Assembly: GCF_003952265.1 (NCBI RefSeq)
Contig: NZ_CP034438.1
Span: 2,480,001 to 2,544,000 of the forward strand
DNA length: 64,000 nt
Direction of reading: 5' to 3'
Source: Flaviflexus salsibiostraticola
Lineage (GTDB): Bacteria > Actinomycetota > Actinomycetes > Actinomycetales > Actinomycetaceae
Each line of letters begins with the position of its first letter. Position 1 is the first letter of the stretch. Made by a program: the position numbers and the translations under genes. Below the pieces are notes generated by a model that was not told where the DNA came from, ran no database searches, and was given only the letters and a program-made list of their open reading frames with translations. Positions 52,576 through 64,000 of the stretch are shown here, piece by piece.

Positions 52576-53097
52576 ATGGCAAGGCCGAATAAGAGCGAAG
52601 CAATCGCTGAACTTGTGGACCTGTTCCGCGAGTCGAGCGGCGCTCTTCTGACCGAGTACCGCGGTCTCACCGTTGAGCAGCTGAAGGATCTTCGCCGCGC
52701 AATGGGTGACAACGCTGAGTACAAGGTTGCGAAGAACACTCTTGCGAAGATTGCCGCGAAGGAAGCCGGCGTGGAGGGTCTTGACGATGAACTCGTCGGC
52801 CCCACCGCTATCGCTTTCGTCAAGGGCGACGTTGCCACCGTGGCAAAGTCGCTCCGCGACTTCGCCAAGGGTAATGACAAGCTGGTCATCAAGTCCGGTG
52901 TCCTCGAAGGGGCTATCATCCCCGCCGATGACGTCGCGAAGCTTGCTGATCTCGAGTCGCGCGAAGTTCTGCTCGCCAAGGCGGCGGGTGCCCTCAAGGC
53001 ATCCCTGTTCAAGGCTGCTTACGTTCTCCAGGCGCCGGTCACCAAGACCGTGCGCACCGTCGATGCCCTGCGCGAGAAGCAGGAAAACGCTGCCTGA
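52576..53097 (+). CDS. rplJ: Ribosomal protein uL10
   Basis: A 173-residue L10: N-terminal rRNA-binding domain (1-130, with LTEYRGLTVEQLKDLRR) and C-terminal helix that carries L7/L12 dimers. Binds its own leader as the L10-L12 complex in many bacteria. The ATG at 52576 has a strong GGAAGGAGG. An in-frame ATG at 52561 overlaps that site and is rejected. Confidence 0.96.
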   Translation: MARPNKSEAIAELVDLFRESSGALLTEYRGLTVEQLKDLRRAMGDNAEYKVAKNTLAKIAAKEAGVEGLDDELVGPTAIAFVKGDVATVAKSLRDFAKGNDKLVIKSGVLEGAIIPADDVAKLADLESREVLLAKAAGALKASLFKAAYVLQAPVTKTVRTVDALREKQENAA

Positions 53098-53148
53098 GGG
53101 CGGCACTAGTAAATTCTGCTCGCGTAGCAGTAAGGAAGGATGCCAACC

Positions 53149-53538
53149 ATGGCTAAGCTCACCCCCGAAGAGCTCATCGAAGCTTTCAAGGAGCTCACCC
53201 TCGTCGAGCTCAACGACTTCGTCAAGAAGTTCGAAGAGGAATTCGAAGTCACCGCAGCCGCTCCGGTTGCCGCTGTTGCAGCTGCTGGCGCCCCCGCCGG
53301 TGGCGAGGCCGCCGCTGAGGAGGAGAAGTCGGACTTCGACGTCGTCCTCGCCGCGATCGGTGACAAGAAGGTCCAGGTCATCAAGGAGGTCCGCGCCCTC
53401 ACGTCGCTCGGACTGAAGGAAGCCAAGGACCTCGTCGATTCCGCTCCCAAGGCTGTCCTTGAGGGTGTCGACAAGGAGACCGCCGACAAGGCCAAGGAGG
53501 CCCTCGAGGCCGCCGGCGCCACCGTCGAGCTCAAGTGA
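53149..53538 (+). CDS. rplL: Ribosomal protein bL12 (L7/L12)
   Basis: A 129-residue stalk protein: N-terminal dimerisation domain (1-38), Ala/Gly/Pro hinge (about 42-62) and C-terminal factor-binding domain with [20 protein letters not shown] (20 residues; about 79-98). It recruits translation GTPases. The ATG at 53149 follows GGAAGGA; ATG 53140 would lose the proper spacing. Confidence 0.97.
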   Translation: MAKLTPEELIEAFKELTLVELNDFVKKFEEEFEVTAAAPVAAVAAAGAPAGGEAAAEEEKSDFDVVLAAIGDKKVQVIKEVRALTSLGLKEAKDLVDSAPKAVLEGVDKETADKAKEALEAAGATVELK

Positions 53539-53562
53539 CTCCCCAGCTCTGAAGAGCTGATT

Positions 53563-53605
53563 GAGGGGATGGACTCCGGGTTTCCCGGGTCCGTCCCCTC
53601 TTTGG
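53563..53605 (+). terminator. Terminator of rplJ-rplL
   Basis: A stem of about 17 bp (53563-53580 with 53584-53600, one bulge and one G-U) is followed by TTTGGTTAT. Confidence 0.85.
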
Positions 53606-54006
53606 TTATCTGGCAGGTCAGTCTCAGCCCAGCTGCAGGGCTGGCACTTGTATCGCTGCGTGAATGAATTCTCAAGGAATGCGGCCAGCCACGGACGACA
53701 GCGCACCGACGACGGCACGTGTACCAGGCACCTCGTCCGACGAGAGAGTGGTCCAATGACTGCTCCAGAACGAAGCCCTCAAGGCCTTCGGAGATGGGAT
53801 GGTCATTTTCGAATCAGATGTTGTTTTCGGAGGTTTCAATGGCACAACGTAGTGCTTTCTTCCATCTAGTTCTCTATTGTTGGGTTCAAGCGGTCGAAAC
53901 TATCCAAGAATTGCTTCTCGTGCATGCGGGGGATTCGACTCAAGGCTCACGTCGTCCGGCAATGAAGCCGATACGCGGGTGGTAGCCAATAGGGGTGGGA
54001 GAGAAC
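53606..54006. other. Gene-free stretch of visibly lower GC
   Basis: No convincing gene, RNA or repeat is seen. The stretch around 53760-53880 is unusually AT-rich for this chromosome. One frame (about 53764-53847) reads like a coding fragment (LQNEALKAFGDGMVIFESDV) closed by stops on both sides, so it may be a decayed gene. Confidence 0.4.
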
Positions 54007-54180
54007 ATGAAGGCTGGAGCTATTGCCGGGGCTGCTGTAGTGATCTTGTCGGTGCTGATCGTTGTCGCGCTTGTCGCGCTGGGCATCGCTCTCTTCCGGT
54101 ATCTGAGAAGACGAGAGCTCCCTCGCTCCAAGATCGGCAAGCCACGGGAGTTCGACGCGGACGCCTCGGAACGAAATTAG
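54007..54180 (+). CDS. Small single-span membrane protein
   Basis: A 57-residue ORF with one long hydrophobic helix (about 5-29) followed by FRYLRRRELPRSK and a charged cytoplasmic tail. The ATG follows GGGAGAG with good spacing. No family is recognised. It precedes a lipoprotein gene by 70 bases and both lie in the small accessory block between rplL and the transporter operon; a shared transcript is possible. Confidence 0.5.
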   Translation: MKAGAIAGAAVVILSVLIVVALVALGIALFRYLRRRELPRSKIGKPREFDADASERN

Positions 54181-54250
54181 GGTGGCGATCATTGAGCCAT
54201 CTGTCGGGCCTCGCTGACCGGCACTACCCAATCGACCCAAGGTAGGTTTC

Positions 54251-54676
54251 ATGAGCAGTACCCGCAGGATTCTCGTACTGGGCATCTGCTCGGCGGTCCT
54301 GGCAGGATGTGCCGACTCCCCGGAGGTCTTAACTGACCGAGATTGGCCGCTCACGTTTTCGGCGGACGATGTCGGGGAGCGGTTTACGCTCCAGGGCGCT
54401 GTGCTGTCCTATGAAGACGGCAGTGACGTCATAGACGTCTGCTATTCCGTGGAGGAGATTGATCTGGAGGCTGACGACCTGCTCACGAAGTGTGGACCTG
54501 TGGATCTTTACGTCCCTCTTCCTGCCGGATTCGACTTTGAGGCCGAAGGTTTCGAACGGAAAGAGCCTGAATCGGACATATTGCCGCACGGGTGGGATCG
54601 TGTGGCCGATGCGACGATCGAGATCACGAGCTCGGATGGAGAGATACCACTGGCCAGGATCATCGAGCTCAAGTAG
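54251..54676 (+). CDS. Small lipoprotein, function unknown
   Basis: A 141-residue predicted lipoprotein: Arg-containing N-terminus, hydrophobic core and lipobox VLAGC (Cys20). The mature part is acidic with two further Cys (CYSVEE and LTKCGP) that could pair. No family is recognised. The ATG at 54251 follows AAGGTAGGT. Codon use is less GC-biased than in the neighbouring housekeeping genes, as in the preceding small ORF, which may indicate acquisition. Confidence 0.6.
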   Translation: MSSTRRILVLGICSAVLAGCADSPEVLTDRDWPLTFSADDVGERFTLQGAVLSYEDGSDVIDVCYSVEEIDLEADDLLTKCGPVDLYVPLPAGFDFEAEGFERKEPESDILPHGWDRVADATIEITSSDGEIPLARIIELK

Positions 54677-54690
54677 TCGTCGAGATACGA

Positions 54691-54921
54691 CTAGACCGAG
54701 GGAATGGCTTCAGCCGGCTCCCAGCCAGGCGTCACAGCGGCGCTCACATAGAGGAGCTCCCTCCGCCGCCAGCCAGACACGGTGGCCAGGAGCCTCCGGT
54801 GATCGATGCGCGCGCCTGCGAAACCGACGACCCTCATGATCTTTTGGTCAGGCTGCGCCCTCTGCACCATCGCACCGCAACCGTCTGAGACAGAGCCCGC
54901 ACAGGAGATCCTTTCCCCCAT
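54691..54921 (-). CDS. 76-residue ORF coupled to the receiver gene
   Basis: Its ATG overlaps the receiver stop as ATGA, exactly like the other junctions of this operon, which is the main reason to call it. The protein has two Cys near the N-terminus (CAGSVSDGCG) and a basic middle (RIDHRRLL, WRRRELL); no family is recognised. If real, it is the fourth product of the transporter-kinase-receiver operon. It could also be chance. Confidence 0.4.
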   Translation of the reverse strand: MGERISCAGSVSDGCGAMVQRAQPDQKIMRVVGFAGARIDHRRLLATVSGWRRRELLYVSAAVTPGWEPAEAIPSV

Positions 54922-55409
54922 CAGGCCAGATCGCCGCGATCACGGATGATCGTCATGGCACGCACACGGTCGAGGGCCTTCATGTAGGGAAGGGGATCGA
55001 TTCCCTCGTTCTCGACGTAGTCGGTCATGCAGTCAGAGACGACCGACGTCAGCTCCTCGGCAGTCCACGGCTTCGCCAGGTAGTAATCGAGATCGGCTTC
55101 GTTGACGGCCCGGATCGTGTCGGCGAGATCGGCCTGCCCCGTGACGAGGACTTTCCGGGCCGCCCGGGTCCGCTCATCGCCCATCATCTCGACGAGGAAC
55201 TCGACGCCCGTTGTGCCCGGCATGCGGTGGTCGCAGAGGGCGACCGCCAGTTCGTCGCCATCGCGGTCGATGTCATCGATGACGCCCCAGGCATCCTCCA
55301 CGCTCTCGGCGACCTCGATGCGGAGGACACCGGTGAGGTCGATGAGGTCGCGTTCGAGTGCGTCGCGGACTTCCGGCTCATCGTCGAGGATGAGAAGTGC
55401 GAGTGTCAT
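54921..55409 (-). CDS. Stand-alone receiver-domain protein
   Basis: A 162-residue CheY-like protein: acidic pair DDE (9-11), phospho-Asp60 in LCDHRMPG, Thr90 in VTGQAD and Lys113 in YLAKPW. After the receiver (1-125) there is only a short helical tail with no DNA-binding or enzymatic domain. The sequence around DHRMPG and TGQADLADTI is of the type found in receivers fused to thioredoxin reductase or HD-GYP domains, but neither is present. It overlaps the kinase gene (ATGA), so it is its likely phosphate acceptor; the output is unknown. Confidence 0.88.
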   Translation of the reverse strand: MTLALLILDDEPEVRDALERDLIDLTGVLRIEVAESVEDAWGVIDDIDRDGDELAVALCDHRMPGTTGVEFLVEMMGDERTRAARKVLVTGQADLADTIRAVNEADLDYYLAKPWTAEELTSVVSDCMTDYVENEGIDPLPYMKALDRVRAMTIIRDRGDLA

Positions 55410-57283
55410 GGTCCCTCCAGAGGTAGATCGACCGTGGCGACCGTGCCGCCCGGGTGGGAGTCGAGGCGGATGGTGCCGCCGTGTCGTTCGACGATTGTCC
55501 TGCTGATCGTCAGGCCGAGCCCCATGCCGTACTGGACGCGGCCGGCCTTCGTTGTAAAGCGGGGTTCGAAGATGTGCTCAAGAGTACCGGGGTCGATCCC
55601 GGGGCCGTTGTCCGCGATCGACACCCTCACCCAGCCGGGCCGCGGTGAGCTGGTCTCGACCGTGAGAATGGGGTTCTCGGCACCGACCAAGGCGTCGGCC
55701 GCGTTGACGATGAGATTGGTCCACACCTGGGACAGCTGCGCGGGGTGGCAGACGATCGGCGGAAGGTCGCCGTACTCCCGCTCGACATCGATGCCGTGGA
55801 GGCGGTGGGAGAGGAGCCTGATCGTGTCCTCGATCGTGTCGCGGACCCGGATGTCGGCGAGCGGGTCACCGTCGGGACGGGCATAGGACCGGAGAGAGTC
55901 GACGAGTGAGTTGATCCGCGTCGAGGCGGACCGAAGATTGCGCAGGCCGGTGCCGATCGACGAGGCACGCTCGACCTCCTCGATGAGGCGGGAACGGCGA
56001 CCGCTCGGCATCCGCCTCGGCAGGAGGGTCTCCAGCATCTCCGCCGTCACCCCCGCGAGGCTGAGCCGTTGCGCCAGCAGTGCGTCGCCTGTCAGGTCCG
56101 TCAGCAGTCGCCGCTCCTCGCGAACCTCGTGGGTCGAGAGCGGGGATGAATGGAGGGCCGCGTGGAGTGCGGTGCTCGCCGCCCGCATCTCATCTCCGTT
56201 CTCGAAGGCGAGCGAGATGTCCTCGACCAGATGATCGACGCTGCGCATGATCGCCGCGATCGGGTTGTTGAGCTCGTGGGCGACGCCCGAGGCGAGTTCG
56301 CCGAGCGTGGCGAAGCGCGCCCGGCCCATGAGCTCCGCGCGCGCCGCCTGCAGGTCGGCGTAGGTCTTCTGCAGCTCCTCCTGCTCGCGCCGGAGCTGGG
56401 CCATGAGCTCGATCTTCTCGACCTGGATATCCTCGGCGCGGCGCAGCCTGCGGTCGAGGGAGCGGATGAGGAGGACGGCGATGAGGAGGGCCGTCTCGGG
56501 CCGGGTGCGGATGACCCTGTTGAGCTGCTCGAACGTCAGCCGGATACCGGTCACCTCGGTCGTCGTCCTCGAGGTGAAAAAGGCCTCGCGCCGGTCTGTG
56601 AGGGAGAGCAGGCCGATGATGCGGCCAGTCGTCGCATGGTGCATAAGAATATCGCCGGCGTGGGATTCACGTTCGAGTGCGACTGCTCCCTTGAGGCTGA
56701 GCATCGCCTCCTCAACCGCCGTGCCCTCGATCGTGAGGCGGACGCCTGGCGGCACCGTCACCCGGGGCTGATACCCGAGGCAGTCATCGATCCCGGCAAC
56801 GATCTGCGCCATCACCTCATCGTCCGACATTGGGGTGGAGAAGATGAAGGTCTCTTTGGTCGGGGCGTCCCGGGGGTAGCCGAGACCGCTGCTCTCCGCG
56901 AACCGGCGGACCTGGTCCGACATGTCCTGGAGGAAGAAGTCAGAGTTGAGGCTGTCGCTGTGGACGATGAGGTCGAGCTTGCCGCCGTCGGCGAGCCCTG
57001 CGACACCGTCGAGGACAGGATCGCTCGTGAGGATGATGATCCGGACCGTCGGGAAGCGATCGACGATGGGGAGGAGGACCGTGTCCGGATCGCCATCAGG
57101 GGAGGGGAAGGCCGCACACACGTAGACGAGGTGATCACCTTCGGGCATGCGGTCCAGCCACTGCCAGGCCTCGGTCGCTGTGCGCACGTGGACGGGCGTG
57201 CACCTGCGCTGGTCGGACTGGAGCCGCGAGGCCGCACGATGTGCAGCCTCGCTCTCCCCGATGATGAGCCCCCAGAGCGTCAT
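55406..57283 (-). CDS. Histidine kinase with pseudo-receiver and cNMP-binding-like domains
   Basis: A 625-residue soluble kinase. Residues 1-130 look like a receiver fold without the phospho-Asp (strand HLVYVCAAF). Residues 170-265 match a cyclic-nucleotide-binding domain (VPPGVRLTIEGTAVEEA, RIIGLLSLTDRREAFFTSR). A coiled coil (280-325) leads to the HisKA domain with His336 in GVAHELNNP and an ATPase domain with NLIVNAADAL, DNGPGIDPG and GMGLGLTIS. The helix 264-276 is weakly hydrophobic. It overlaps transporter and receiver genes by ATGA. It probably senses a ligand or the transporter's state. Confidence 0.88.
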   Translation of the reverse strand: MTLWGLIIGESEAAHRAASRLQSDQRRCTPVHVRTATEAWQWLDRMPEGDHLVYVCAAFPSPDGDPDTVLLPIVDRFPTVRIIILTSDPVLDGVAGLADGGKLDLIVHSDSLNSDFFLQDMSDQVRRFAESSGLGYPRDAPTKETFIFSTPMSDDEVMAQIVAGIDDCLGYQPRVTVPPGVRLTIEGTAVEEAMLSLKGAVALERESHAGDILMHHATTGRIIGLLSLTDRREAFFTSRTTTEVTGIRLTFEQLNRVIRTRPETALLIAVLLIRSLDRRLRRAEDIQVEKIELMAQLRREQEELQKTYADLQAARAELMGRARFATLGELASGVAHELNNPIAAIMRSVDHLVEDISLAFENGDEMRAASTALHAALHSSPLSTHEVREERRLLTDLTGDALLAQRLSLAGVTAEMLETLLPRRMPSGRRSRLIEEVERASSIGTGLRNLRSASTRINSLVDSLRSYARPDGDPLADIRVRDTIEDTIRLLSHRLHGIDVEREYGDLPPIVCHPAQLSQVWTNLIVNAADALVGAENPILTVETSSPRPGWVRVSIADNGPGIDPGTLEHIFEPRFTTKAGRVQYGMGLGLTISRTIVERHGGTIRLDSHPGGTVATVDLPLEGP

Positions 57284-58716
57284 ACGAGCCCCATGAGCTC
57301 CCACAGCGGCGGCATCGCGAAGATGAGGAGAAGGGTTGCGCCCAGGCCGACGATGACGCCGACGATCGCCATGTTCTTGACGGAGATCTCCCCGGTCGAG
57401 TAGGCGATCGCATTCGGCGGAGTCGAGATCGGCAGTGACATGCCGAACGATGTCGCGACCGCGACGACGACGGCGAGGACGATGACGTTCGTGCTCTCGA
57501 GCGAGATAGCGAGAGAAACGGCCAGGGGAACGAGCAGGTTGGCGGCCGCCGAGTGGGAGATGACGTTGGCAAGGCCCAGGCCGATCATGCCGAAGACGAA
57601 GAGGAGGAGGGTGGGGGAGAAGGACTCCCACGGGATCGATTCGACCATCCACACGTCGAGGCCCGTCGCTCCGACGCCGGTGCCGAGCGCGATGCCGCCG
57701 GAGACGAGCCAGAGCACCGGCCAGTCGAGCCTCTTAATGTCAGAGCCCTCCATGACACGCAGCGCGAGCAGGGCGACGACAGGGAAGAAGCCGACGATGT
57801 TTGAGGAGACGCCATGGAGGGGCTCGGTCATCCACAGGAGGATCGTCAGCGCCGTGATGATGTAAAACAGCCGTGCGTTGCGCGAGCGGTCCCAATTCTT
57901 GCCGAGCTCAACCTCGATCTTCCCCTCCTTCGGCAGGAAGAGCGCGCTGAGGAGCAGCCACGAGGCGACGAGGACGACGAGCATGAGCGGGACGGCTATG
58001 ATCATCCAGTCGACGAACGACACGTGGATGCCGCGCTCCTCGAGGGCGCCGAGCGCGATCGCGTTTGGGGGAGTGCCGACGGGCGTGCCGACCCCGCCGA
58101 CGTTGGCGGCGAGCGGGATCGACAGGGCGAGACCCGCCTTCGACTTCGGGTCCTTGAGGCCGGCGATGATCGGCATGATGACGGCGAACATCGTCGCCGT
58201 CGTCGCAGTGTTCGACATGAACATCGACAGGAGGGCCGTGATGATCATGAGGCCGAGGATGGTGATCCTGATGGACCCGGCGAAGGGCTTGAGCATGACC
58301 GCGGCGATGTTGCGGTCGAGCCGGTACTTCTCGGCGCCCTCCGCGATCATGAATCCGCCGAGGAAGAGGATGATGACGGGGTTCGCCAGCGCGGCGAAAT
58401 AGTCGGCGGCAGGCAGGGCCTCGACCGATCCGCCGGGGTCGATGATGGCGCCGCTCGACACCATGAGGACCTGGAGGAAGATGATGAGGACCGCCGTCGC
58501 GACGAGCGGGATCGCCTCCGTCACCCAGAAGAGGATCGCGAGGAGGAAGATCGCGAGCATCCGCTCGCCGGGCTCGTCGAGTCCGGGGATGTCGACCACG
58601 AGGGGAAAAGCGAATGCGAGGAGGCCGGCGACCAGTCCCGTGAGCTGGGTCCGGGAGAGGGAGGATCGTTTCCTGTGCCGTGTGCGGGCCGAGGCGTCAG
58701 TGACTGGCGTGCTCAT
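57280..58716 (-). CDS. DASS-family sodium/anion (dicarboxylate) symporter
   Basis: A 478-residue transporter with about 11-12 membrane segments. Both family motifs are present twice: SNTATTATM (about 170-178) with GTPPNAIALG (about 214-223), and SHSAAANLL (about 393-401) with STPPNAIAYSTG (about 432-443). These form the Na+ and carboxylate sites of citrate, succinate or sulfate carriers. It is the first gene of a four-gene overlapping operon with the kinase, receiver and small ORF. A -10-like TACGAT ends 9 bases before the ATG. Confidence 0.92.
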   Translation of the reverse strand: MSTPVTDASARTRHRKRSSLSRTQLTGLVAGLLAFAFPLVVDIPGLDEPGERMLAIFLLAILFWVTEAIPLVATAVLIIFLQVLMVSSGAIIDPGGSVEALPAADYFAALANPVIILFLGGFMIAEGAEKYRLDRNIAAVMLKPFAGSIRITILGLMIITALLSMFMSNTATTATMFAVIMPIIAGLKDPKSKAGLALSIPLAANVGGVGTPVGTPPNAIALGALEERGIHVSFVDWMIIAVPLMLVVLVASWLLLSALFLPKEGKIEVELGKNWDRSRNARLFYIITALTILLWMTEPLHGVSSNIVGFFPVVALLALRVMEGSDIKRLDWPVLWLVSGGIALGTGVGATGLDVWMVESIPWESFSPTLLLFVFGMIGLGLANVISHSAAANLLVPLAVSLAISLESTNVIVLAVVVAVATSFGMSLPISTPPNAIAYSTGEISVKNMAIVGVIVGLGATLLLIFAMPPLWELMGLV

Positions 58717-59281
58717 AATGACCCCATCGTAGGTGTGACGCGCACTTCATTGTGGGACCTAAGACTGCGAACGTCGCGAGTCCTGGGCGGGCCGGGCGGG
58801 TGAGGTGCGGTCCCGGACATCGTTCACTCACCCCGGACACCGCGCACATCCACCGTCGCCGACGCAGAAGCGCCAGGGCCTGCTCGGTGGATCCCCGAGC
58901 GGCGCGCTGCCGGACCCGCTCGCCAGCAGGTGGGGCTGCCGGGGCGCGCCCGCTCGGCGCATCGTCTCTCAACGGGTGGTTCGCTGGAAAAAGCAGCGGA
59001 TAACGTGTACCTTCCAGGTAGCGGCTTGGCAGGTCCACCCACACGGACCGGGTCGAGAAACGCGGTATGGAATAACGAGAGCGGGCCCGGTACCCTGCCT
59101 TCCCGTGACCCCTTGCACAGGCGCAGGGGCTGGACCGTCCTGGATCGACGGTGTACATTTATTATTTGCGCTCACTTGTGTGGGGTGACGTATATCTTCG
59201 GGAGCTCAGAGCGAAAGCGACGCCGATCCAGCCCTGCACGTGTGAGACACGCCTTACCATCTCCAGGGAAGGGATCCCCAC
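58717..59281. other. 565-bp region before rpoB without a gene
   Basis: Open frames here lack ribosome binding sites and typical composition. The stretch probably holds the divergent promoter of the transporter operon and the long leader and promoters of rpoB-rpoC. Confidence 0.5.
59131..59159 (+). promoter_or_regulatory. Candidate rpoB promoter
   Basis: TGGACC (59131-59136), 17 bases, TACATT (59154-59159). A second candidate is TTGCGC (59166-59171) with GTATAT (59190-59195), 18 bases apart. Either would give a leader of 80-120 bases. Confidence 0.35.
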
Positions 59282-62731
<3,450 letters not shown>

Positions 62732-62740
62732 TCTCGGAGC

Positions 62741-62772
62741 AGAGGCTGGGCTGTGCGCCCACCCAGCCCTCT
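62741..62772 (+). repeat. Intercistronic hairpin rpoB-rpoC
   Basis: AGAGGCTGGG (62741-62750) pairs with CCCAGCCCTCT (62762-62772) with one bulged base. No T-run; it is more likely an RNA processing or stability element than a terminator. Confidence 0.45.
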
Positions 62773-62806
62773 CCGCGGCAGGGTGCAGAAGGAAGAAGTA
62801 GGAATC

Positions 62807-64000
62807 TTGCTCGACGTCAATCTGTTTGATGAACTCCATATCTCGCTGGCGACCGCACAGGATGTGCACTCGTGGTCGCACGGCGAGGTCAAGAAGCCTG
62901 AAACAATCAACTACCGCACGCTGAAGGCCGAGAAGGACGGTCTCTTCTGCGAGCGCATCTTCGGCCCCACGCGGGACTGGGAGTGCGCGTGCGGCAAGTA
63001 CAAGCGTCCCCGCTACAAGGGAATCGAATGCGAGCGCTGCGGTGTGGAGGTCACCCGCGCGAAGGTCCGCCGTGAGCGGATGGGCCACATCGAGCTCGCG
63101 GCTCCCGTCACCCACATCTGGTACTTCAAGGGCGTCCCCTCGCGCCTGGGCTACCTGCTCGACATTGCACCGAAGGACCTCGAGAAGGTCATCTACTTCG
63201 CCGCCTACATGGTGACGGATGTCGATGAGGAGGGCCGTTCGGAGGCCATGCCCGAGCTGCGCGGCGAGGTGGATCTCGAGCTCAAGGAGATCGAGAACCA
63301 GCTCAACGTCGACATCGAGAATGTTGCCCAGCAGACCGAGCGTGAGCTCGAGGAGGCCGAGGCATCCGGTGCGACCGCCAAGGAGCGGAAGGCCATCCAG
63401 GAGGCGGGCGAGAAGGAGCAGGCCCGCATCCGCAAGTCCGCCGAGGTCGAGCGCGATCACCTCGAAGAGGTGTGGGATCGCTTCATGAAGCTCAAGGTCG
63501 GCGACCTTGAGGGCGATGAGGATGTGTACCGCGAGATGTACGGCCGCTGGGGCATGTACTTCGAGGCGTCGCGCGGCGCCGAGGCCATCCAGGCCCGCCT
63601 GCGCAGCTTCGATCTCGATGCCGAGGCCGAGATCCTCCAGGAGACGATCAAGACCGGCACCGCACAGCGCAAGACCCGCGCCCTCAAGAGGCTCAGGGTC
63701 GTCAACGCGTTCCGCACCACCGGCACGAAGCCGGAGTCGATGGTCCTCGACGTTCTCCCGGTCATCCCGCCGGACCTGCGTCCGATGGTCCAGCTCGATG
63801 GGGGCCGTTTCGCGACCTCGGATCTCAACGATCTGTACCGCCGCGTCATTAACCGCAACAACCGCCTCAAGCGCATGATCGACCTCGATGCGCCCGAGAT
63901 CATGGTGAACAACGAGAAGCGCATGCTGCAGGAGGCCGTCGACGCACTGTTCGACAACGGCCGCCGCGGTCGTCCCGTCCAGGGCGCCGGCAACCGTCCG
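62807..64000 (+). CDS. rpoC: DNA-directed RNA polymerase subunit beta' (3' end outside window)
   Basis: The first 398 codons of beta'. A TTG start follows GGAAGAAGTAGGA and leads into LDVNLFDEL. The zinc-binding domain (CACGKYK and [20 protein letters not shown], about 60-90) and the clamp segment [20 protein letters not shown] follow. A charged helical insert (about 140-225) is the actinobacterial clamp insertion. The lid region [15 protein letters not shown] and the start of the switch GRRGRPVQG are seen at the edge; the catalytic NADFDGD lies beyond the window. Intact as far as visible. Confidence 0.97.
   Translation, partial: MLDVNLFDELHISLATAQDVHSWSHGEVKKPETINYRTLKAEKDGLFCERIFGPTRDWECACGKYKRPRYKGIECERCGVEVTRAKVRRERMGHIELAAPVTHIWYFKGVPSRLGYLLDIAPKDLEKVIYFAAYMVTDVDEEGRSEAMPELRGEVDLELKEIENQLNVDIENVAQQTERELEEAEASGATAKERKAIQEAGEKEQARIRKSAEVERDHLEEVWDRFMKLKVGDLEGDEDVYREMYGRWGMYFEASRGAEAIQARLRSFDLDAEAEILQETIKTGTAQRKTRALKRLRVVNAFRTTGTKPESMVLDVLPVIPPDLRPMVQLDGGRFATSDLNDLYRRVINRNNRLKRMIDLDAPEIMVNNEKRMLQEAVDALFDNGRRGRPVQGAGNRP

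Noticed and set aside
58697..59158. 153-codon minus-strand ORF before rpoB
   Set aside because: It overlaps the transporter start and has a random-looking Arg/Pro-rich sequence.

Overview
The window is high-GC DNA from an actinomycete. The evidence is a WhiB regulator, the mtrA-mtrB-lpqB module, DUF3499 and DUF5719 genes, a TTG-started rpoB, and many genes whose start codon lies 6-8 bases after a TAnnnT hexamer, which suggests leaderless mRNAs. Gene order and protein lengths look most like the Actinomycetales (Actinomycetaceae or relatives). That placement is inference; no 16S gene is present.

Region 1 (1-19 kb) is conserved envelope and cell-cycle chromosome. It runs: partial inositol monophosphatase, WhiB2-like regulator, large membrane glycosyltransferase, DUF5719 protein, zincin-like protein, DUF3499 protein, Trm112-like protein, RDD protein, SpoIIM-like protein, then a tightly overlapping DUF4129/DUF4350/MoxR/DUF58 operon, mtrA-mtrB-lpqB, comF and hpf. 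Region 2 (19.5-26.7 kb) is housekeeping: ferredoxin-NADP reductase, lipoate ligase, HtpX, YajQ, three tRNAs (Tyr, Thr, Met), rpmG, a kinase-fold protein, a cold-shock protein and an unassigned membrane protein. Region 3 (26.7-45 kb) is more variable. It has two intact, different IS481-type elements, a META lipoprotein, SixA, a macrolide-kinase-like protein, MurB, an old-yellow-enzyme/FeS/FAD oxidoreductase, adenosine deaminase, another kinase-fold protein, an OafA-like acyltransferase, a two-component system, an LLM flavin oxidoreductase, a cytochrome P450 and an aspartate aminotransferase. Region 4 (45.2-64 kb) is the transcription/translation locus tRNA-Trp, secE, nusG, rplK, rplA, rplJ, rplL, rpoB, rpoC (partial). 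Two blocks interrupt it: a GT-C-like gene plus a PadR-controlled ABC exporter operon, and, between rplL and rpoB, two small secreted/membrane proteins plus an operon of a DASS anion transporter, a cNMP-domain histidine kinase, a stand-alone receiver and a 76-residue ORF.

The most distinctive observations are these. Both IS481-type elements sit exactly in a CTAG that is the stop codon of a neighbouring gene; for the first it was the shared stop of two convergent genes. The 6-bp duplication (GCTAGC or GCTAGG) preserves those stops and also supplies the transposase's own last codon and stop. Both transposase start regions are folded into a hairpin that would hide the ribosome binding site. Many genes carry leaderless-type promoters, including a back-to-back pair 36 bp apart. 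The transporter-kinase-receiver operon before rpoB is the best candidate for a poorly described signalling system.

All family calls are by eye from motifs; no searches were run. Starts were chosen from ribosome binding sites, leaderless -10 hexamers and family length.
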